Numbered from the stretch's first letter, positions 24,216-38,500 are shown. The stretch: DNA of 64,000 nt from Siphonodentalium dalli (GCA_032622095.1 CP136061.1:120912754-120976753); one strand, 5' to 3'. A program made the numbers and translations. The notes: a model not told the origin generated them from the sequence alone.

Positions 24216-27200
24216 GGTGTGACTAATTACCGCCCGGGGACCGCCCGGGACCGCCCGGGGACCGCCCGGGGACCGCCCGGGACCGCCCGGGACCGCCCGG
24301 GCGGCCCAACGAGACCGTGGACACAATATATCGACGGTATAACGTAGCGACATGCCACCTGAGGGCAACATAGAAAAATTTACTCGCTCGCTCGTCTCCG
24401 GCCGGTCATATTAACCCCACAAATGCCGATATTGGCTAAAAGAGCCTGGGTGATTACTGGTGTCTTCGTGTGTGTTCAGACAGATTATTTTGGTGATTCT
24501 CGGTAGTGCAATAAGTGCAATACACCTGAGTGTTAATTCCATGTATTGACTCGTTGACGCGTCCACGGCCGATGTTATTAACCCCTCAAATTCCGGTAAA
24601 ATAGTGTATAAACAAAAGAACCTTGGAACCGCCCGGGACCGCCCGGGCGGCCCCATGGGCCCGTGGACACTATATCTCGACGTTATAACATAGCGACATA
24701 CCCCACGAGGTCAACCTACATAATGTTACTCCCTCGCTCGACCCCGGCCGGCGTTATTAACCCCTCAAAATCCGACAAAATGGTATATAGACAAAAAGAA
24801 CATTGGGACCGCCCGGGACCGCCCGGGTGGCCCCACGTGCCCGTGGACACAATATCTCGACATAATAACGTAGCGACATACCCCATGAGGTCAACCTAGA
24901 AAATGTTACTCGCTCGCTCGACCCCGGCCGGTGTTATTAACCCCTCAAAATCCAACAAAATGGTTTATAAACAAAAATAACATTGGGACCGCCCGGGACC
25001 GCCCGGGTGGCCCCACGTGCGCGTGGACACAATATATCGACGTTATAACGTAGCGACATACCCCACGAGGTCAACCTACAAAATGTTACTCGCTCGCTCG
25101 ACTCCGGCCGGTGTTATTAACCCCTCAAAATCCGATAAAATGGTATATAAACAAAAAGCACATTGGGACCGCCCGAAACCGCCCGGGAGGCACCATGGGC
25201 CCGTGGACACTATATCTCGACGTTATAACATAGCGACATACCCCACGAGGTCAACCTACAAAATGTTACTCCCTCGCTCGACCCCGGCCGGCGTTATTAA
25301 CCCCTCAAAATCCGATAAAATGGTAAATAGACAAAAAGAACATTAGGACCGCCCGGGACCGCCCGGGTGGCCCCACGTGCCCGTGGACACAATATCTCGA
25401 CGTTATAACGTAGCGACATACCCATGAGGTCAACCTAGAAAATGTTACTCGCTCGCTCGACCCCGGCCGGTGTTATTAACCCCTCAAAATCCGACAAAAT
25501 GGTATATAGACAAAAAGAACATTGGGACCGCCCGGGACCGCCCGGGTGGCCCCACGTGCCCGTGGACACAATATCTCGACATAATAACGTAGCGACATAC
25601 CCATGAGGTCAACCTAGAAAATGTTACTCACTCGCTCGACCCCGGCCGGTGTTATTAACCCCTCAAAATCCAACAAAATGGTTTATAAACAAAAATAACA
25701 TTGGGACCGCCCGGGACCGCCCGGGTGGCCCCACGTGCGCGTGGACACAATATCTCGACGTTATAACGTAGCGACATACCCCACGAGGTCAACCTACAAA
25801 ATGTTACTCGCTCGCTCGACTCCGGCCGGTGTTATTAACCCCTCAAAATCCGATAAAATGGTATATAAACAAAAAGCACATTGGGACCGCCCGAAACCGC
25901 CCGGGAGGCACCATGGGCCCGTGGACACTATATCTCGACGTTATAACATAGCGACATACCCCACGAGGTCAACCTACAAAATGTTACTCCCTCGCTCGAC
26001 CCCGGCCGGCGTTATTAACCCCTCAAAATCCGATAAAATGGTAAGTAGACAAAAAGAACATTAGGACCGCCCGGGACCGCCCGGGTGGCCCCACGTGCCC
26101 GTGGACACAATATCTCGACGTTATAACGTAGCGACATACCCCATGAGGTCAACCTAGAAAATGTTACTCGCTCGCTCGACCCCGGCCGGTGTTATTAACC
26201 CCTCAAAATCCGACAAAATGGTATATAGACAAAAAGAACATTGGGACCGCCCGGGACCGCCCGGGTGGCCCCACGTGCCCGTGGACACAATATCTCGACG
26301 TTATAACATAGCGACATACCCCACCTAGAAAATGATACTCGCTCGCTCGACCCCGGCCGGTGTTATTAACCCCTCAAAATCCGACAAAATGGTATATAGA
26401 CAAAAAGAACATTGGGACCGCCCGGGACCTCCCGGGTGGCCCCACGTGCCCGTGGACACAATATCTCGACGTTATAACGTAGCGACATACCCCACGAGGT
26501 CAACCTACAAAATGGTACTCGCTCGCTCGACTCCGGCCGGTGTTATTAACCCCTCAACATCCGATAAAATGGTATATAAACAAAAAGAACATTGGGACCG
26601 CCCGGGACCGCCCGGGAGGCCCCATGGGCTCGTGTACACTATATCTCGACGTTATAACGTAGCGACATACCCCATGAGGTCAACCTACAAAATGTTACTC
26701 GCTCGCTCGACTCCGGCCGGTGTTATTAACCCCTCAAAATCCGATAAAATGGTATATAAACAAAAAGAACATTGGGACCGCCCGAAACCGCCCGGGAGGC
26801 ACCATGGGCCCGTGGACACTATATCTCGACGTTATAACATAGCGACATACCCCACGAGGTCAACCTACAAAATGTTACTCCCTCGCTCGACCCCGGCCGG
26901 CGTTATTAACCCCTCAAAATCCGATAAAATGGTAAATAGACAAAAAGAACATTAGGACCGCCCGGGACCGCCCGGGTGGCCCCACGTGCCCGTGGACACA
27001 ATATCTCGACGTTATAACGTAGCGACATACCCCATGAGGTCAACCTAGAAAATGTTACTCGCTCGCTCGACCCCGGCCGGTGTTATTAACCCCTCAAAAT
27101 CCGACAAAATGGTATATAGACTAAAAGAACATTGGGACCGCCCGGGACCGCCCGGGTGGCCCCACGTACCCGTGGACACAATATCTCGACGTTATAACGT

Positions 27201-28045
27201 AGCGACATACCCCATGAGGTCAACCTAGAAAATATTACTCGCTCGCTCGACTCCGGCCGGTGTTATTAACCCCTCAAAATCCGATAAAATGGTATATAAA
27301 CAAAAAGCACATTGGGACCGCCCGAAACCGCCCGGGAGGCACCATGGGCCCGTGGACACTATATCTCGACGTTATAACATAGCGACATACCCCACGAGGT
27401 CAACCTACAAAATTGTACTCGCTCGCTCGACTCCGGCCGGCGTTATTAACCCCTCAAAATCCGATAAAATGGTATATAGACAAAAAGAACATTGGGACCG
27501 CCCGGGACCGACCGGGGACCGCCCGGGACCGCCCGGGTGGCCCCACGTGCCCGTGAACACAATATCTCGACGGTATAACGTCGCTACATGCCACCTGAGG
27601 GCAACATAGAAAAATTTACTCGCTCGCTCGTCTCCGGCCGGTCATATTAACCCCACAAATGCCGATATTGGCTAAAAGAGCCTGGGTGATTACTGGTGTC
27701 TTCGTGTGTTTTCAGACAGATTATTTTGGTGATTCTTGGTAGTGCAATAAGTGCAATACACCTGAGTGTTAATTCCATGTATTGACTCGTTGACGCGTCC
27801 ACGGCCGATGTTATTAACCCCTCAAATTCCGGTAAAATAGTGTATAAACAAAAGAACCTTGGAACCGCCCGGGACCGCCCGGGCGGCCCCATGGGCCCGT
27901 GGACACTATATCTCGACGTTATAACGTAGCGACATACTCCATGGGGTCAACCTAGAAAATGTTACTCGCTCGCTCGACCGCGGCCGGTGTTATTAACCCC
28001 TCAAAATCCGACAAAATGGTATATAGACAAAAAGAACATTGGGAC
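24216..28045. repeat. Left arm: end module, ~16 x 180-bp array, second end module
   Basis: The outer tip is CCGCCCGGGGA-type repeats. Then comes end module E (about 24305-24660, with GATATTGGCTAAAAGAGCC and TTGACTCGTTGACGCGTCC), then about sixteen 180-bp units (24661-27540). A second, near-identical E module follows (about 27545-27895), with one last unit before unique sequence near 28046. Each unit has (ACCGCCCGGG)2, the perfect palindrome ACGTTATAACGT (some units ATAACATA), CTCGCTCGCTCGAC, and TTATTAACCCCTC. Because 180 is a multiple of 3, frames stay open across units (up to 207 codons); I do not treat these as genes. Confidence 0.85.
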
Positions 28046-28966
28046 CACCCTGCTATTTACGCGATATTTATTATTGGTATGTGAAAAAAAAAGTAATGTG
28101 ATTTTTTTATTATTGTGGTTTTAACTAATACCATACTATATTCCACCGACTATGTCTACCAACGGACCCCGTTCTTGGCCATAGCGTTATGGAACGATTG
28201 CACACATGCAAAAACTTTATTGTTATCTAAACGATATCAACACTAACACACAACATATGTCAACAGAATTATAATACACTACAATATACATATTTTGATG
28301 CACACACATATACGATTGAAAGTAAACCAAACTGACGAACAAAATATGATGCAAGAATTATAATACATGTAGCATACAATATACAACCGGTGATGTACGT
28401 ACACTATGCAGATACATGTGAAGTTCCATAGGGTGTGACACACTGTCTGGAAGTTCACTAATAATATGATAAGTTAAAAGTGTAGTTATTACGTATATTG
28501 GAATGACGATTTATGACATTTGTTTTAATTGAACACATTCTTGATCGAAAAGCCCATGTCATACATGTATCATTTTCGTCAACACGTGAGTGCGAATTTA
28601 ATGATTCACAAGAGGCATATAGTAATCATATTTGGGATCACGATGCTTCTCAGAACGACATAAATTTGCACATGCATATCAATTAAGTGTGTGTTTGAGA
28701 TAATGCGGCATTATAATTTCTCAGAGATTGACACACACAGGAATAGAAAGAATCTTACTTTTCAAAAGTAAAAATAACAACAAAGACAAACGATATCACA
28801 CTTTCGATCTCGCAATCAGACCCAAGCCTTGAATATGTTGAATTCAATGTGAGCCACGTTTATTCAACAGTGTTTCAAAATCACATGTCATATTATATTC
28901 ATCACAAAAAACCTGAGTGAACTTCCTCAGCAAAATGACTGTAGTTAGTGAAATTCAGGATATATG
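28046..28966. other. Unique sequence inside the left arm
   Basis: AT-rich with no coding frame. It lies downstream of the element's gene, which ends at 29388 on the minus strand, and could be 3' flank. Confidence 0.3.
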
Positions 28967-29354
28967 TTTAAAGGCACGGTCAGTGGTCGCGTTCAAGAAA
29001 TATTATGAACAAGTCCATACTTATGACTTTAAAATATTTACGTTTGGTAAAACCGCCGTAAACAAAATGAATATTAAAATATAGGCAGGTTTTGTTGTTA
29101 TATCTTATGTCACACAAATAGCATGCTATATTCGATATATACGTTGTGTTACGTAAACAAAAGTCAAATTATGTTACAGAAATTGGCTTTCATTTACATA
29201 GCACAGTGTAGAACTTGGAGATAACATGCTAATTACACAATATTGATCATGGGTATATGAACAAAATTGTAATGTGATTTCTGATTATTGTGGTTTTAAG
29301 AAATGTGAATATATTAACAGCACTATAAACCGCGAACACTGACCGCCACTTTAA
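28967..29354. mobile_element. Diverged TTAAAGG-family MITE inside the large element
   Basis: The ends are TTAAAGGCACGGTCAGTGG and CACTGACCGCCACTTTAA. The interior has AACAAAATG and GTTATATC text like other members but lacks clear AAAGAGCGTT motifs. Confidence 0.55.
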
Positions 29355-29387
29355 TGCCTTCGCATAAATATATAGTCATAAATAGTT

Positions 29388-32300
29388 TCAATGTTTTTGT
29401 TTCTTAGGTGCGCTGGTTGTTTTTGCTGACTTGGTTCTTTTCTTTTGCGATGGTTTTCTTGCAGTTGGTGCAGTGCGGGGAATTGTTAGTGTACCGTCCG
29501 TTGAGTCTACTTTTGTTGATTTTCTTGGGGGACCTTTCATAAATTTATCAACTGCAGCATCTTTTTCATTGACAGTCATTGTTACCCACTTTGCATGTGG
29601 AACGCGAAATTTATTCATATGGGTCGCGAGCTCGTAGTTCCCTTGGCCATGAATAGCGCGCCGAATGTCCGCTTGTTGGAGCTTCACTATCGTGTGTAAT
29701 TTTGAAATAAGATCAGGCAACTTTAAACTTTTCCAGTTTGTTGACAACTTCAGAATATGGTTTATGGATTCACATGCATTATTTGTCCATTCGATTGAAG
29801 ATTTTCCTTGGAGAGACGGTTCAAATACATAACGGCGGATTGATGGAAGAATTTTGGAAAAATAATCGGAAAAACCAGGAACAGTAGAATCAAACTCATC
29901 AACTAAACGTAATGCTTCCAAATCGAATTCATATTCATCTTCGGTGGAGAGTAGACCATGAGTGACCGAAAAAATAGAACTAATTATCCGTTTGACTTTT
30001 TTGCTGTCGGCACCGATGTCATGAGTGAGGTGGTGCTTTATGTTTTTACGAATGTGACGCGTACAGAGGAGATGGGTGGATGTTGGAAAACACTGCCGCA
30101 ATGCCTTTGTTAGAGCTTTCTCCTCATCTGAACCAAACACCAAGCTGTTGCCCCCGAGTTCCACGCCAAACAAATCCAGATCCAGCTTCGACTGGATATG
30201 GGAGAAGAAACGACTATATGTTATATACATGTATGAAGCATCCCAGTGTAGATATAACGGTCCTAACAGAATTGGTACGTCCTGGGTTGATTTCCTTTCT
30301 ATGTTTCTATTTCGGTAGACCAGTAGCGTTACAAAACACGGACCGAGATTGAATGTTCGGTCCACGCCGATGATACTTGGCTCTACTGCCGACGTTTTGC
30401 ACATGGCTTTGATGTCCCGTATCTGCTCCTCGGTATAAAGAATGGCACATGGAGGTTTTGTTTTCATATGAATTAGTTCTTGAAGGAAGGGATGGTCGTG
30501 AATTTCATTAATTAAGGTCAGAATGTCGTCGGCTTGGTTGTTGCGGTGTTGGTCGTCTGATGTTCGTTGTTTTTTCTCTAGTTGATACTTCTTATTTCGA
30601 ACCTAGAAATTTGAAGAAATCAGTTGTTAGGTTTTATTGAAAATGACAAATGGTCCGCTTTCGAATACACTGCATAGTTGGCTGGTGTGAGAATGTGGTC
30701 TCTATTTCTTAAAATTTGAGGGACGATGTATATTAATTCAGTTAAAATAATTGTATGACGGTAGCAACGAGAAGCTTTGATAGCTTATCAGTAGCACTAT
30801 AACTTAATCCAAAATGACAATATTTCACGTGACGACATTTGGAGTTACATTGGACAATCGTTGGAAACTTAAAAGTCCACAAGTGTAAATTATGTAATAG
30901 ATGTAAGGGGCAATAACTAATTCATATCTCCACTCACTTTATGGCTGTGAAAATAACATTGTATCTAGTTTGTTGGTTTATTATATGGACTTGTCAAAAT
31001 ATCTGACAAATATACTAATCCGTGCTGAATGATTAGACATATCAATGACCAGAGTCGTTGCGAAATTTTACTATCAATAATGTTAACGACATACATGTAT
31101 TGATTATTGACCTATAGCAAACTACTTTGTATCCCCTGTGCCTGAAGCTATACCTGGGTCAAATAATTTAAAACACGCACGGTCTAATCGTTTGGTAACC
31201 TATATATACAATGGTTAGATTTTATGGATAGAAAATTGTATCCAACAAGAGGCAAGCCCGTTGCTTTGACAATTATCGGTATTTTGTTCTGATAAAAATA
31301 GAACAATTTAATCTCGTTTTGAATCGCATCAAGATACAATGATACGATGGACCTAGTACGTTCGTTAAATTTGTGTGAAAATGTTGCTCACGAAGTTCTT
31401 AATTTTTGCAACCAGTATATTATGTTACTTAAAATATATCTAAGCCCGTTGGCATACCTGCTTTGTATCTCTGGGCGCTTGATGCGAATCATTTAATAAC
31501 ATCTCGGCATATACGTCGCGTGGAGGTTGAATGACCACCTTATCCGCAATTGTTTTTAATACGATTTCTGGGGTACGGATGTATTCACAGTTCGTTTTTC
31601 TTTTGGTGTTGCCATGTACGCTCGTTTTTGTTGGTAAACTGCCACTGTACTCTATTATGCAGCAGTTTGATTGCGTCGGTGTACGATCACCAGGTAGTCG
31701 CTCCAGCCACGTGACACGGCGTTTGTAGTTTTTGTGACGCTTGAGGGTGGTGTAGAATTTGCACAGTACTATTATGGTTGATGGGTCAGGTTGAGGGTCG
31801 AGTAGAACTATGCCAGTCTTCTTAGTTACATAGTACATATTGTCCTTTTTGTCCACATATCTTGGACCGCTGGGTAATTCCATATACATGTAGTGGTGTT
31901 TCTTTTTTGAGCCGGAATCGCCCCATACTCCACAGTCGTCGTCATATCTGGAACGCCTTCCGTCGATGCGTTTTTGTTCGTTTTTGGAATTGTCCAGAAT
32001 GATATAGACATTGTTTTTTTGCCCACTCGGAATCACAGTTTGTGTCGGTGTCTCTGTTAGTAACATATTTATAACAGTGTCTGTTTCAAGGAATTTTCCC
32101 GGATGAGGTAGACTCGCCATTCCTTGAATAATATGTTGTGAATCGCCGTTGTTGATAAACCTAGTTGTGTCGTTTGATGGAATGCTGCAGTTGGTGTCAA
32201 ATATGTCGTCGACAGAATCGTCAAGATCGGAATTTACTGGTGTTGATTGAAATACTGGTTCTACTCCAGACACTAGAGGTGGTATGGATAAATCGGAGTC

Positions 32301-32525
32301 AAGTTCACTATCACTGGAGTCATCTGCGAGGGTATTACTGGCAATATTCACACTGAAGCTATCGTCGGTAACAACACATATCTGAACACTAGATGGGAAT
32401 GTATCCGCACATGGTTGAATGGAAGAGACGTTGCTGGTATCGGAACTCTGGTTAAGTTGAGGAGATAAAACCGTCGTGGATGTGAGGTCAACTGCTGGCG
32501 CAGATGTTGTGTCAGTTCTAATCGG
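29388..32525 (-). CDS. Exon 4 (3' part) and exon 5: MULE-like DDE transposase
   Basis: After an acidic stretch (DDSSDSELDSDL), exon 4 encodes a Lys/Arg/Tyr-rich region (RRSRYDDDCGVWGDS, KKKHHYMYMELP, KNYKRRVTWLE) that occupies the place of the N-terminal DNA-binding domain. I cannot assign it to FLYWCH/WRKY with confidence. The exon ends PRDTKQ before GTATGC. Exon 5 (30602) continues VRNKKYQLEKKQR, then IIGVDRTFNLG, LVFGSDEEKAL, LLCTRHIRKNI and EWTNNACESINH, the DDE plus C-x2-H pattern of MULE transposases. No SWIM zinc knuckle follows. The tail KKRTKSAKTTSAPKKQKH is a probable nuclear localisation signal. Confidence 0.75.
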
Positions 32526-35500
32526 TTAAGATGATTTTACTTTCGCTGCTTGTCGAGATATGGCGGGGAATGATTTGCGGTTCGTTTTTAGGAGCGATGT
32601 GGCCATTGACGGTCGAGATGTGGTGGTTGGTTGTCGAGATGTGGCGGTTGACTGTCGAGATGTGACGGTAGGTGTTTGAGATGTGGCGGTTGGTTGTCGA
32701 GATGTGACGATTGGTTGTCGATACGTGGTGGTTGGTTGACGAGATGTGACGGGTTGTGGTCGAGATGTGGCGGTTGGTGGCCGAGATGCGGCTGCTGATA
32801 GCCGCGATGTGGCGGCTGATTGTCGAGATGTAGCGGTGGGTGGTCGAGATGGGACGGTTGATGACCGAGACGTGGTGGATGATGGTCCAGATGGGCCGGT
32901 TGATTGTCGAGATGTTGGTGGTGGTTTTCGAGAAGTTGCTGTTGATGGTCGTGATGTCGCGATAGATGGTGATTGTCGATATGTGACGATTGACGAACGA
33001 GATGTGGCGGATGATGGTCGAGTTGTCACGGTGGCGGATGATGTTGATTGTCGAGATTTGGCGATTGATGGTCGAGATATGGCGATTGATGGTCGAGATG
33101 TGGCGACTGATGGTCGAGATGTGGCGATTGATGACCCAGATGTGGCGGTTGGTGGTGATGGTCGTGATGTGGATGGTGGACGAGATGTGGATGTTTGTTG
33201 TCGTGGTGTGGCGGTTGATGGTCCAGATTTGACGATGTTCGTCATTGGAGGAAACGATGGCTGTCCGCATTGTTTGTTAGCAGTCGTTATCACAGGCGTC
33301 CCTGCTTTGTTGGGCTGCACCTTCCGTATGAGTGGAACGAAGTGATTGCAGTTCACAACATCGCCACGAGGAACATGCATGGTAGTCCACATTATCACAA
33401 GTGACGGCTTAGTGGCGGAGACACCCCTTCCCGGTATCAGACGAGTGAGCGGTGACAGCGTAAACCCATCTGCAACTGAGAACAAAAAGGGATTAGCGAA
33501 ATGCCATATTTGTCTTTCAAATAAACGGATTACAAGGAGAATTACAACCAACGAGTAATATCAATCCACAACTATAGATAATGAATCTACGCGTAACTGG
33601 AAAGTATTGATTACTATCAAGGTTACCCGGCATTGCACAGGTTGAAAGGCACATTTTCAGCACCTTTGAACAAAATAATTAGATTTCCCATATTGTAAAG
33701 ATGTAACTAAAATTGACGGCTGTTTACAGCGTATAATGTTTACATGCCAGTGATCTTATCGCAGAAAACATCTGTATCTTCATAAGGACATGATAGCCAG
33801 GATCCTAAAATTTTAGTCTAACCAACTAGATTGATTGATACATCTCTATATATGTAAAGCCCGGTTGTCATCTTGTGCGAAACAATGTGTTTAATATGAT
33901 GTTCATGCGTTATGCCATAACGTCTAACGTATAGGCAGAAAATAAATAAATACTTATTGGTGGAATGCCTGTAACAAGAACAAGAGTAATCTCTATTCCC
34001 ACCAAATATCCACAACATACAGAGGGTTTCACATCACTTTAACATGAGCAACGCCTGGTAACCCTGTTAGTGAGCAATATTACGATGAATCGTATTGTAA
34101 GTTGCAAGCAACCAAATTAGGAGTTTTACAACCGACGTATAGCACGCGAATCTAAATATGGAAATAACGCAATATCGTGACGCATCTAATAAACAAACAA
34201 CAGTCGATCTGTATTTTCTCGGACACAAAACGTGTTTTGTGAATAATATCGCATTCATATCATTATTATGCTATACTATATTCATTACGGGTGCGGGACG
34301 TTGTGGCACCTGGACGATTCGGCACCCATTTTTGGGGACGTTTCGGCACCTGAGATTTCGGTATTTGGCTGTTTCGGCCCAAGCATCTGGACATTTTCGG
34401 ACTTTGTCGAAGACGTTTCGGCACTTGATATTTTTAAAAAATAGATGCTTGCTGTACTAATATGTGGACTATCTATACCTTTAACAAGCTTGGAGCAGTA
34501 CTGTGTATCTTGAAATTTCTACATTTTGCACATAAGTCAGATAAACGCTCTTTATTGTTTTAATTATCAGGAATTTTAAATGTAACAAAGAACGTTCTAT
34601 GCGCGCAGTAAAGGCTTGGAGTACAATTCTAAATCGCTTATTGTGGCACTTCGGAACGTAGAAGACCTAACAGGTATATTAGTGTGTTTGGTGGTGCTAT
34701 TGGAACGGTAACCGCCGTCTTTAGCATTGTGTTACATCCTGTTTTGTTTACCGTATTTATGTTTTACCACATTGTATTGATCTAAAGAACGAAAATCAAA
34801 ATAATTTATTGTAATCACTGAGTGTTACGTTGGTCCGGAAATTGACATGTGCCGAAACATCCGAAGTGCCGACAAATCGGGTACTAAAACGCCCAGGTGC
34901 CGAAACGTCCAAAATTAGGAAATTATCATAAGTTGATAATATTATTTCTAGTTTATAACCTACACGGAAGGTCGTCCGTCCCTTCAAGTGACATTTAAAT
35001 GACTAACCTGGTGGAAAGAAACTTTGGATTGTGATACCAAGGACAGCACATAACGCAAGCATGTGGTTGATGTCGCACCACGAGTCCTGAACGGGGGTGT
35101 CCTTGATATACTGGTTGTACTCGCCAAGAACAATACGTTGATCATTCTGCAACGGTGAAGAGTATCTACGGTGACTGACATCATAATGTTCAGGATGTTC
35201 TGCGAGTTCGAGCCATGTTCTATATCTGAGCTGTAAGTGGTGAGAATCAGTCCCGAACAATGCGATGGAACTTGCACGGAATAAACAGTTGCCATCGCCG
35301 AATGTTGTTAACGGAACATAGTCGTTGAGAACGGATGGTTGACACTTCTGCAACACACTCTTGGAAACTGTGTCGACAGTGTGGTCTTTTGGACTTGGTG
35401 GTATGCGAGTGGGAAGGTCGTTGTGATACTGGTCAAGAAGGGCTATCTCTGTTCGGAGTCGAAGTTGCAGCTGGTTTGATTGGCTTTTGGTCGAGTCAAC

Positions 35501-38500
35501 AATTCTGGTTAACGCTGAGGAGAACGAGTACTGGCTAAAAAATTCAAGAAAGTAGTGATTAGTGGTCGTTTATTTATAATATACTGGACCATATCGGACT
35601 GCATCCATTGTACAAACGGTCACACGAAGCACACATTTACATCTCTTGCAAAAATAAAAATCCCGTTATAACATGGGCCGGGGTATACCCGAAGTCACCA
35701 GTCCAAATTTGGTGGTTTAAATCGTCCCAGGGGATCGCGGAGAAAAACACGGACTGACCGATTTTCTCTTTTATATCTTACTAGCAGGTTAGCCCGCCAT
35801 TGGCGTGGTTCGTCTCATGGCTTTGTTCGAACAAACGTTTTTCATTTTTTTAATTAATTAATTATTTTAATTAATTTTTTTTTCAATTCGTCGAAATCCG
35901 CCAGTTTGACCCGATTTGACCTTGAATTGATCATTGTCAAGGTCAGGTCAGGGTCACAATTTAAACCGCCCATGACACTTCCCGTAGGTCACACACACAT
36001 ATATATCATTTTTGGGTTACCGTTTCAAGGTGAAGATCACCTAGGGCGGAAAAACTGACCCGATCCCCGTTCCTATGAAGCCCTAAGTACGTAAGAATCA
36101 CACAACACGCTCATGTCTGGATACCGACGCTGACGCCCGTGCACAGACGTAAGAATCACATTACGCACATACGCTCTTTATCAACTACACTGCGGATAGG
36201 AACGCTCTTATCTATCAACCCGATTAACCACGCAGTGCCGTTTTTGTGACTGGGAGTGAAGAACGGGTGGTCGGAGCTTCTCCAAAACGCCGCGACGATC
36301 ATTCCCGTTGATTTTTACCCATAGATAGGAAGTTTGAGCTCAATCTGTCCAGCCGTTTTGGAGTCTATAGCGACTATGTATATATATACGTAGTTCTCAA
36401 AATATATAGGAGAATTAAGAAAGAATTAAGAAACCATAACGAGCTGGAGAATAAATACAATTTCTTTGTGCGTGTATAATTCGTTTTTCTGACCACTCTG
36501 TTTATGCCATAATAATCAAAATCAGCAACCATTTTTTTCAACTTCTGAGAAAACTGCCAGGAGGCAGTTCTGGTGGTAGCAATCTTATCACAGTGGTTGT
36601 GTGACCAAGTACACCAAATCCCTGGAAATCCCAGGGAAACATCCCTCCCCGCTGTGGAACTTTCACAGAGATTTAGAAGCCCCAATTCTCTTTTTTTCTT
36701 CAAATTCTATTCGAACAGTGGCAATATTTAGTTCATGTCATAAGCTTACCTGCCAGACCAGGAAACACACTTCGGGCAGAGAAATTCTACGTCCGTTTTC
36801 CCCCACTTGACGTACTGTGTTGGACTCATGGGGACACATGAGTCGTGGACCCATTTGCAATACGAATTGCAAAGGACTGCTTGTGTACCTATCAAAGAAA
36901 ATAAATACGATTAATTAATTGATGAGAACGCGAAATATAGATTACACAATGACATCAGAATGTACACTCCAGTCTGAATATTTGAAACTAGCAGGGCGAC
37001 CCGCTGCTGCACATATCAAAGTGTTGTGGAATGATCAACTGCATTGGGTAATATGATGAAAATACAAATGTTTCTCTTCTCCAATTGGTCTCATAAATGT
37101 TATGTAAAAATATACATAACATTCTGGTTTTACATGTTTGCGTAATTAGCACGCCCGCGTGTATATATACTGTAGCCCAAATTATAAAATTCCATCGTCC
37201 CATGTATGTTTTATGGTTTTTCCAGTTTATTAGTTTAAAAGTCGAACTGCGCGATCAAGAGGCCGGCCACAAAAAGATGTATATATTGGCATATAGTCCG
37301 GGAGCTAATAGGGTTACCCTTGTGCCCACTTGGGACCTAACTTGACCCCACTAATTTTGTTCTCTATCATGTCCTTAAACTTTAAAGCAATTTCAACAAG
37401 AAAAAAAGTGGCCGTGTAGACTCCAGACAAGATGGCGGCCATGATGGATGCCGTTTTTTAGACTAGGAACTTAGTTAGTTTGATGGCAATTATAGCGGGA
37501 ACTCTAGTAAATTGTATATATTTTCGTGAAGCTCACCCTTGGAACAAACGTCCCACTTCCGTCGACTCGAATTCAAATATCACCAAATTACGTCATGCTC
37601 GTTGATGCCTTCCAGTTTCAATTGAATTCCCTCATTAGCATATCATTATATGCAGCTCGTTTGCATTTCTCAGATATAAATTCGAGTCGACGGTGATGCG
37701 ACGTTTGTTTCAAACACGGATCTCAGACGCACCAGCAATTAAATTCGTGTTGACCACACGCATGCTTCGTCCGTAGTGGGTCTACTCGCATTTATTTGAA
37801 ACAAAAGTCGCACTTTTGTCGACTCGAATTCAAATAATAATAATTTAATTCGAGTCGTCGGTAGTGTGACGTTTGTTCCAAGGGTAACCGACGACTCAGT
37901 GCATGATCACAAGTCTACTGATCCACGCGTGTGAAGGAACAGCCAAGCGGGGTTCTAATTGAATTATGCACCTTGGAGACCCTCTAGCTATACGTCCCTG
38001 CCCGCCATACATGTTTATTTTACCACGTGGTTTTAGATAGGCATATACTGACACAACATAGTGTTATACAGCGTTTTTCTCAACTTGCTATTAAATTGTT
38101 AAAAAGGTACAACGTTTTCGTATAAAATAAACTGGACCTGATTTCTCTCAGACAAGTTCAGAACAAAATACCACCTAAAGAATCATGTCCGACCTAAAAT
38201 AGGTGTCAAATCCCTACGAAATAGCGATATAAAATCAATAATTTCCACTCCTCAGAAAATTAACATTAATTTCGTCGCTTAGAAATCAAAAGCCACATTT
38301 TCTCACTAAATGTTACGTTCTAGAATTTATATATAACTTCATAATGTATCCGTTTTGACCAAAATCCTCAGAAACGCTTTATGCCATTTTAAGAAATCAT
38401 TTAGATTCGTCTTGAATTAAATTCGACGTTTGTTTCAACAGACGGATTATAAATTAAACTCGAGTCTAATTCTAATTGAATCCGAGTCGTCGGTAGTTTG

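Noticed and set aside
24663-27609. Open frames of 78-207 codons with 60-residue repeats across the left arm (and the mirrored frames in the right arm)
   Set aside because: The 180-bp unit is a multiple of three, so any stop-free unit frame continues through the array. No splice, start or domain evidence, and units differ by in-frame stops.
32746-33345. 199-codon plus-strand frame rich in RDVA/VDGRD repeats
   Set aside because: It is the antisense of the 21-bp coding minisatellite in exon 4. The minus frame is continuous with the OTU domain and the transposase, so the plus frame is a shadow.
36374-36703. 109-codon minus-strand frame between exons 2 and 3 of the PHD-OTU gene
   Set aside because: No domain, and exon 2 already joins exon 3 in the correct phase; the sequence overlaps the end of a dispersed repeat.
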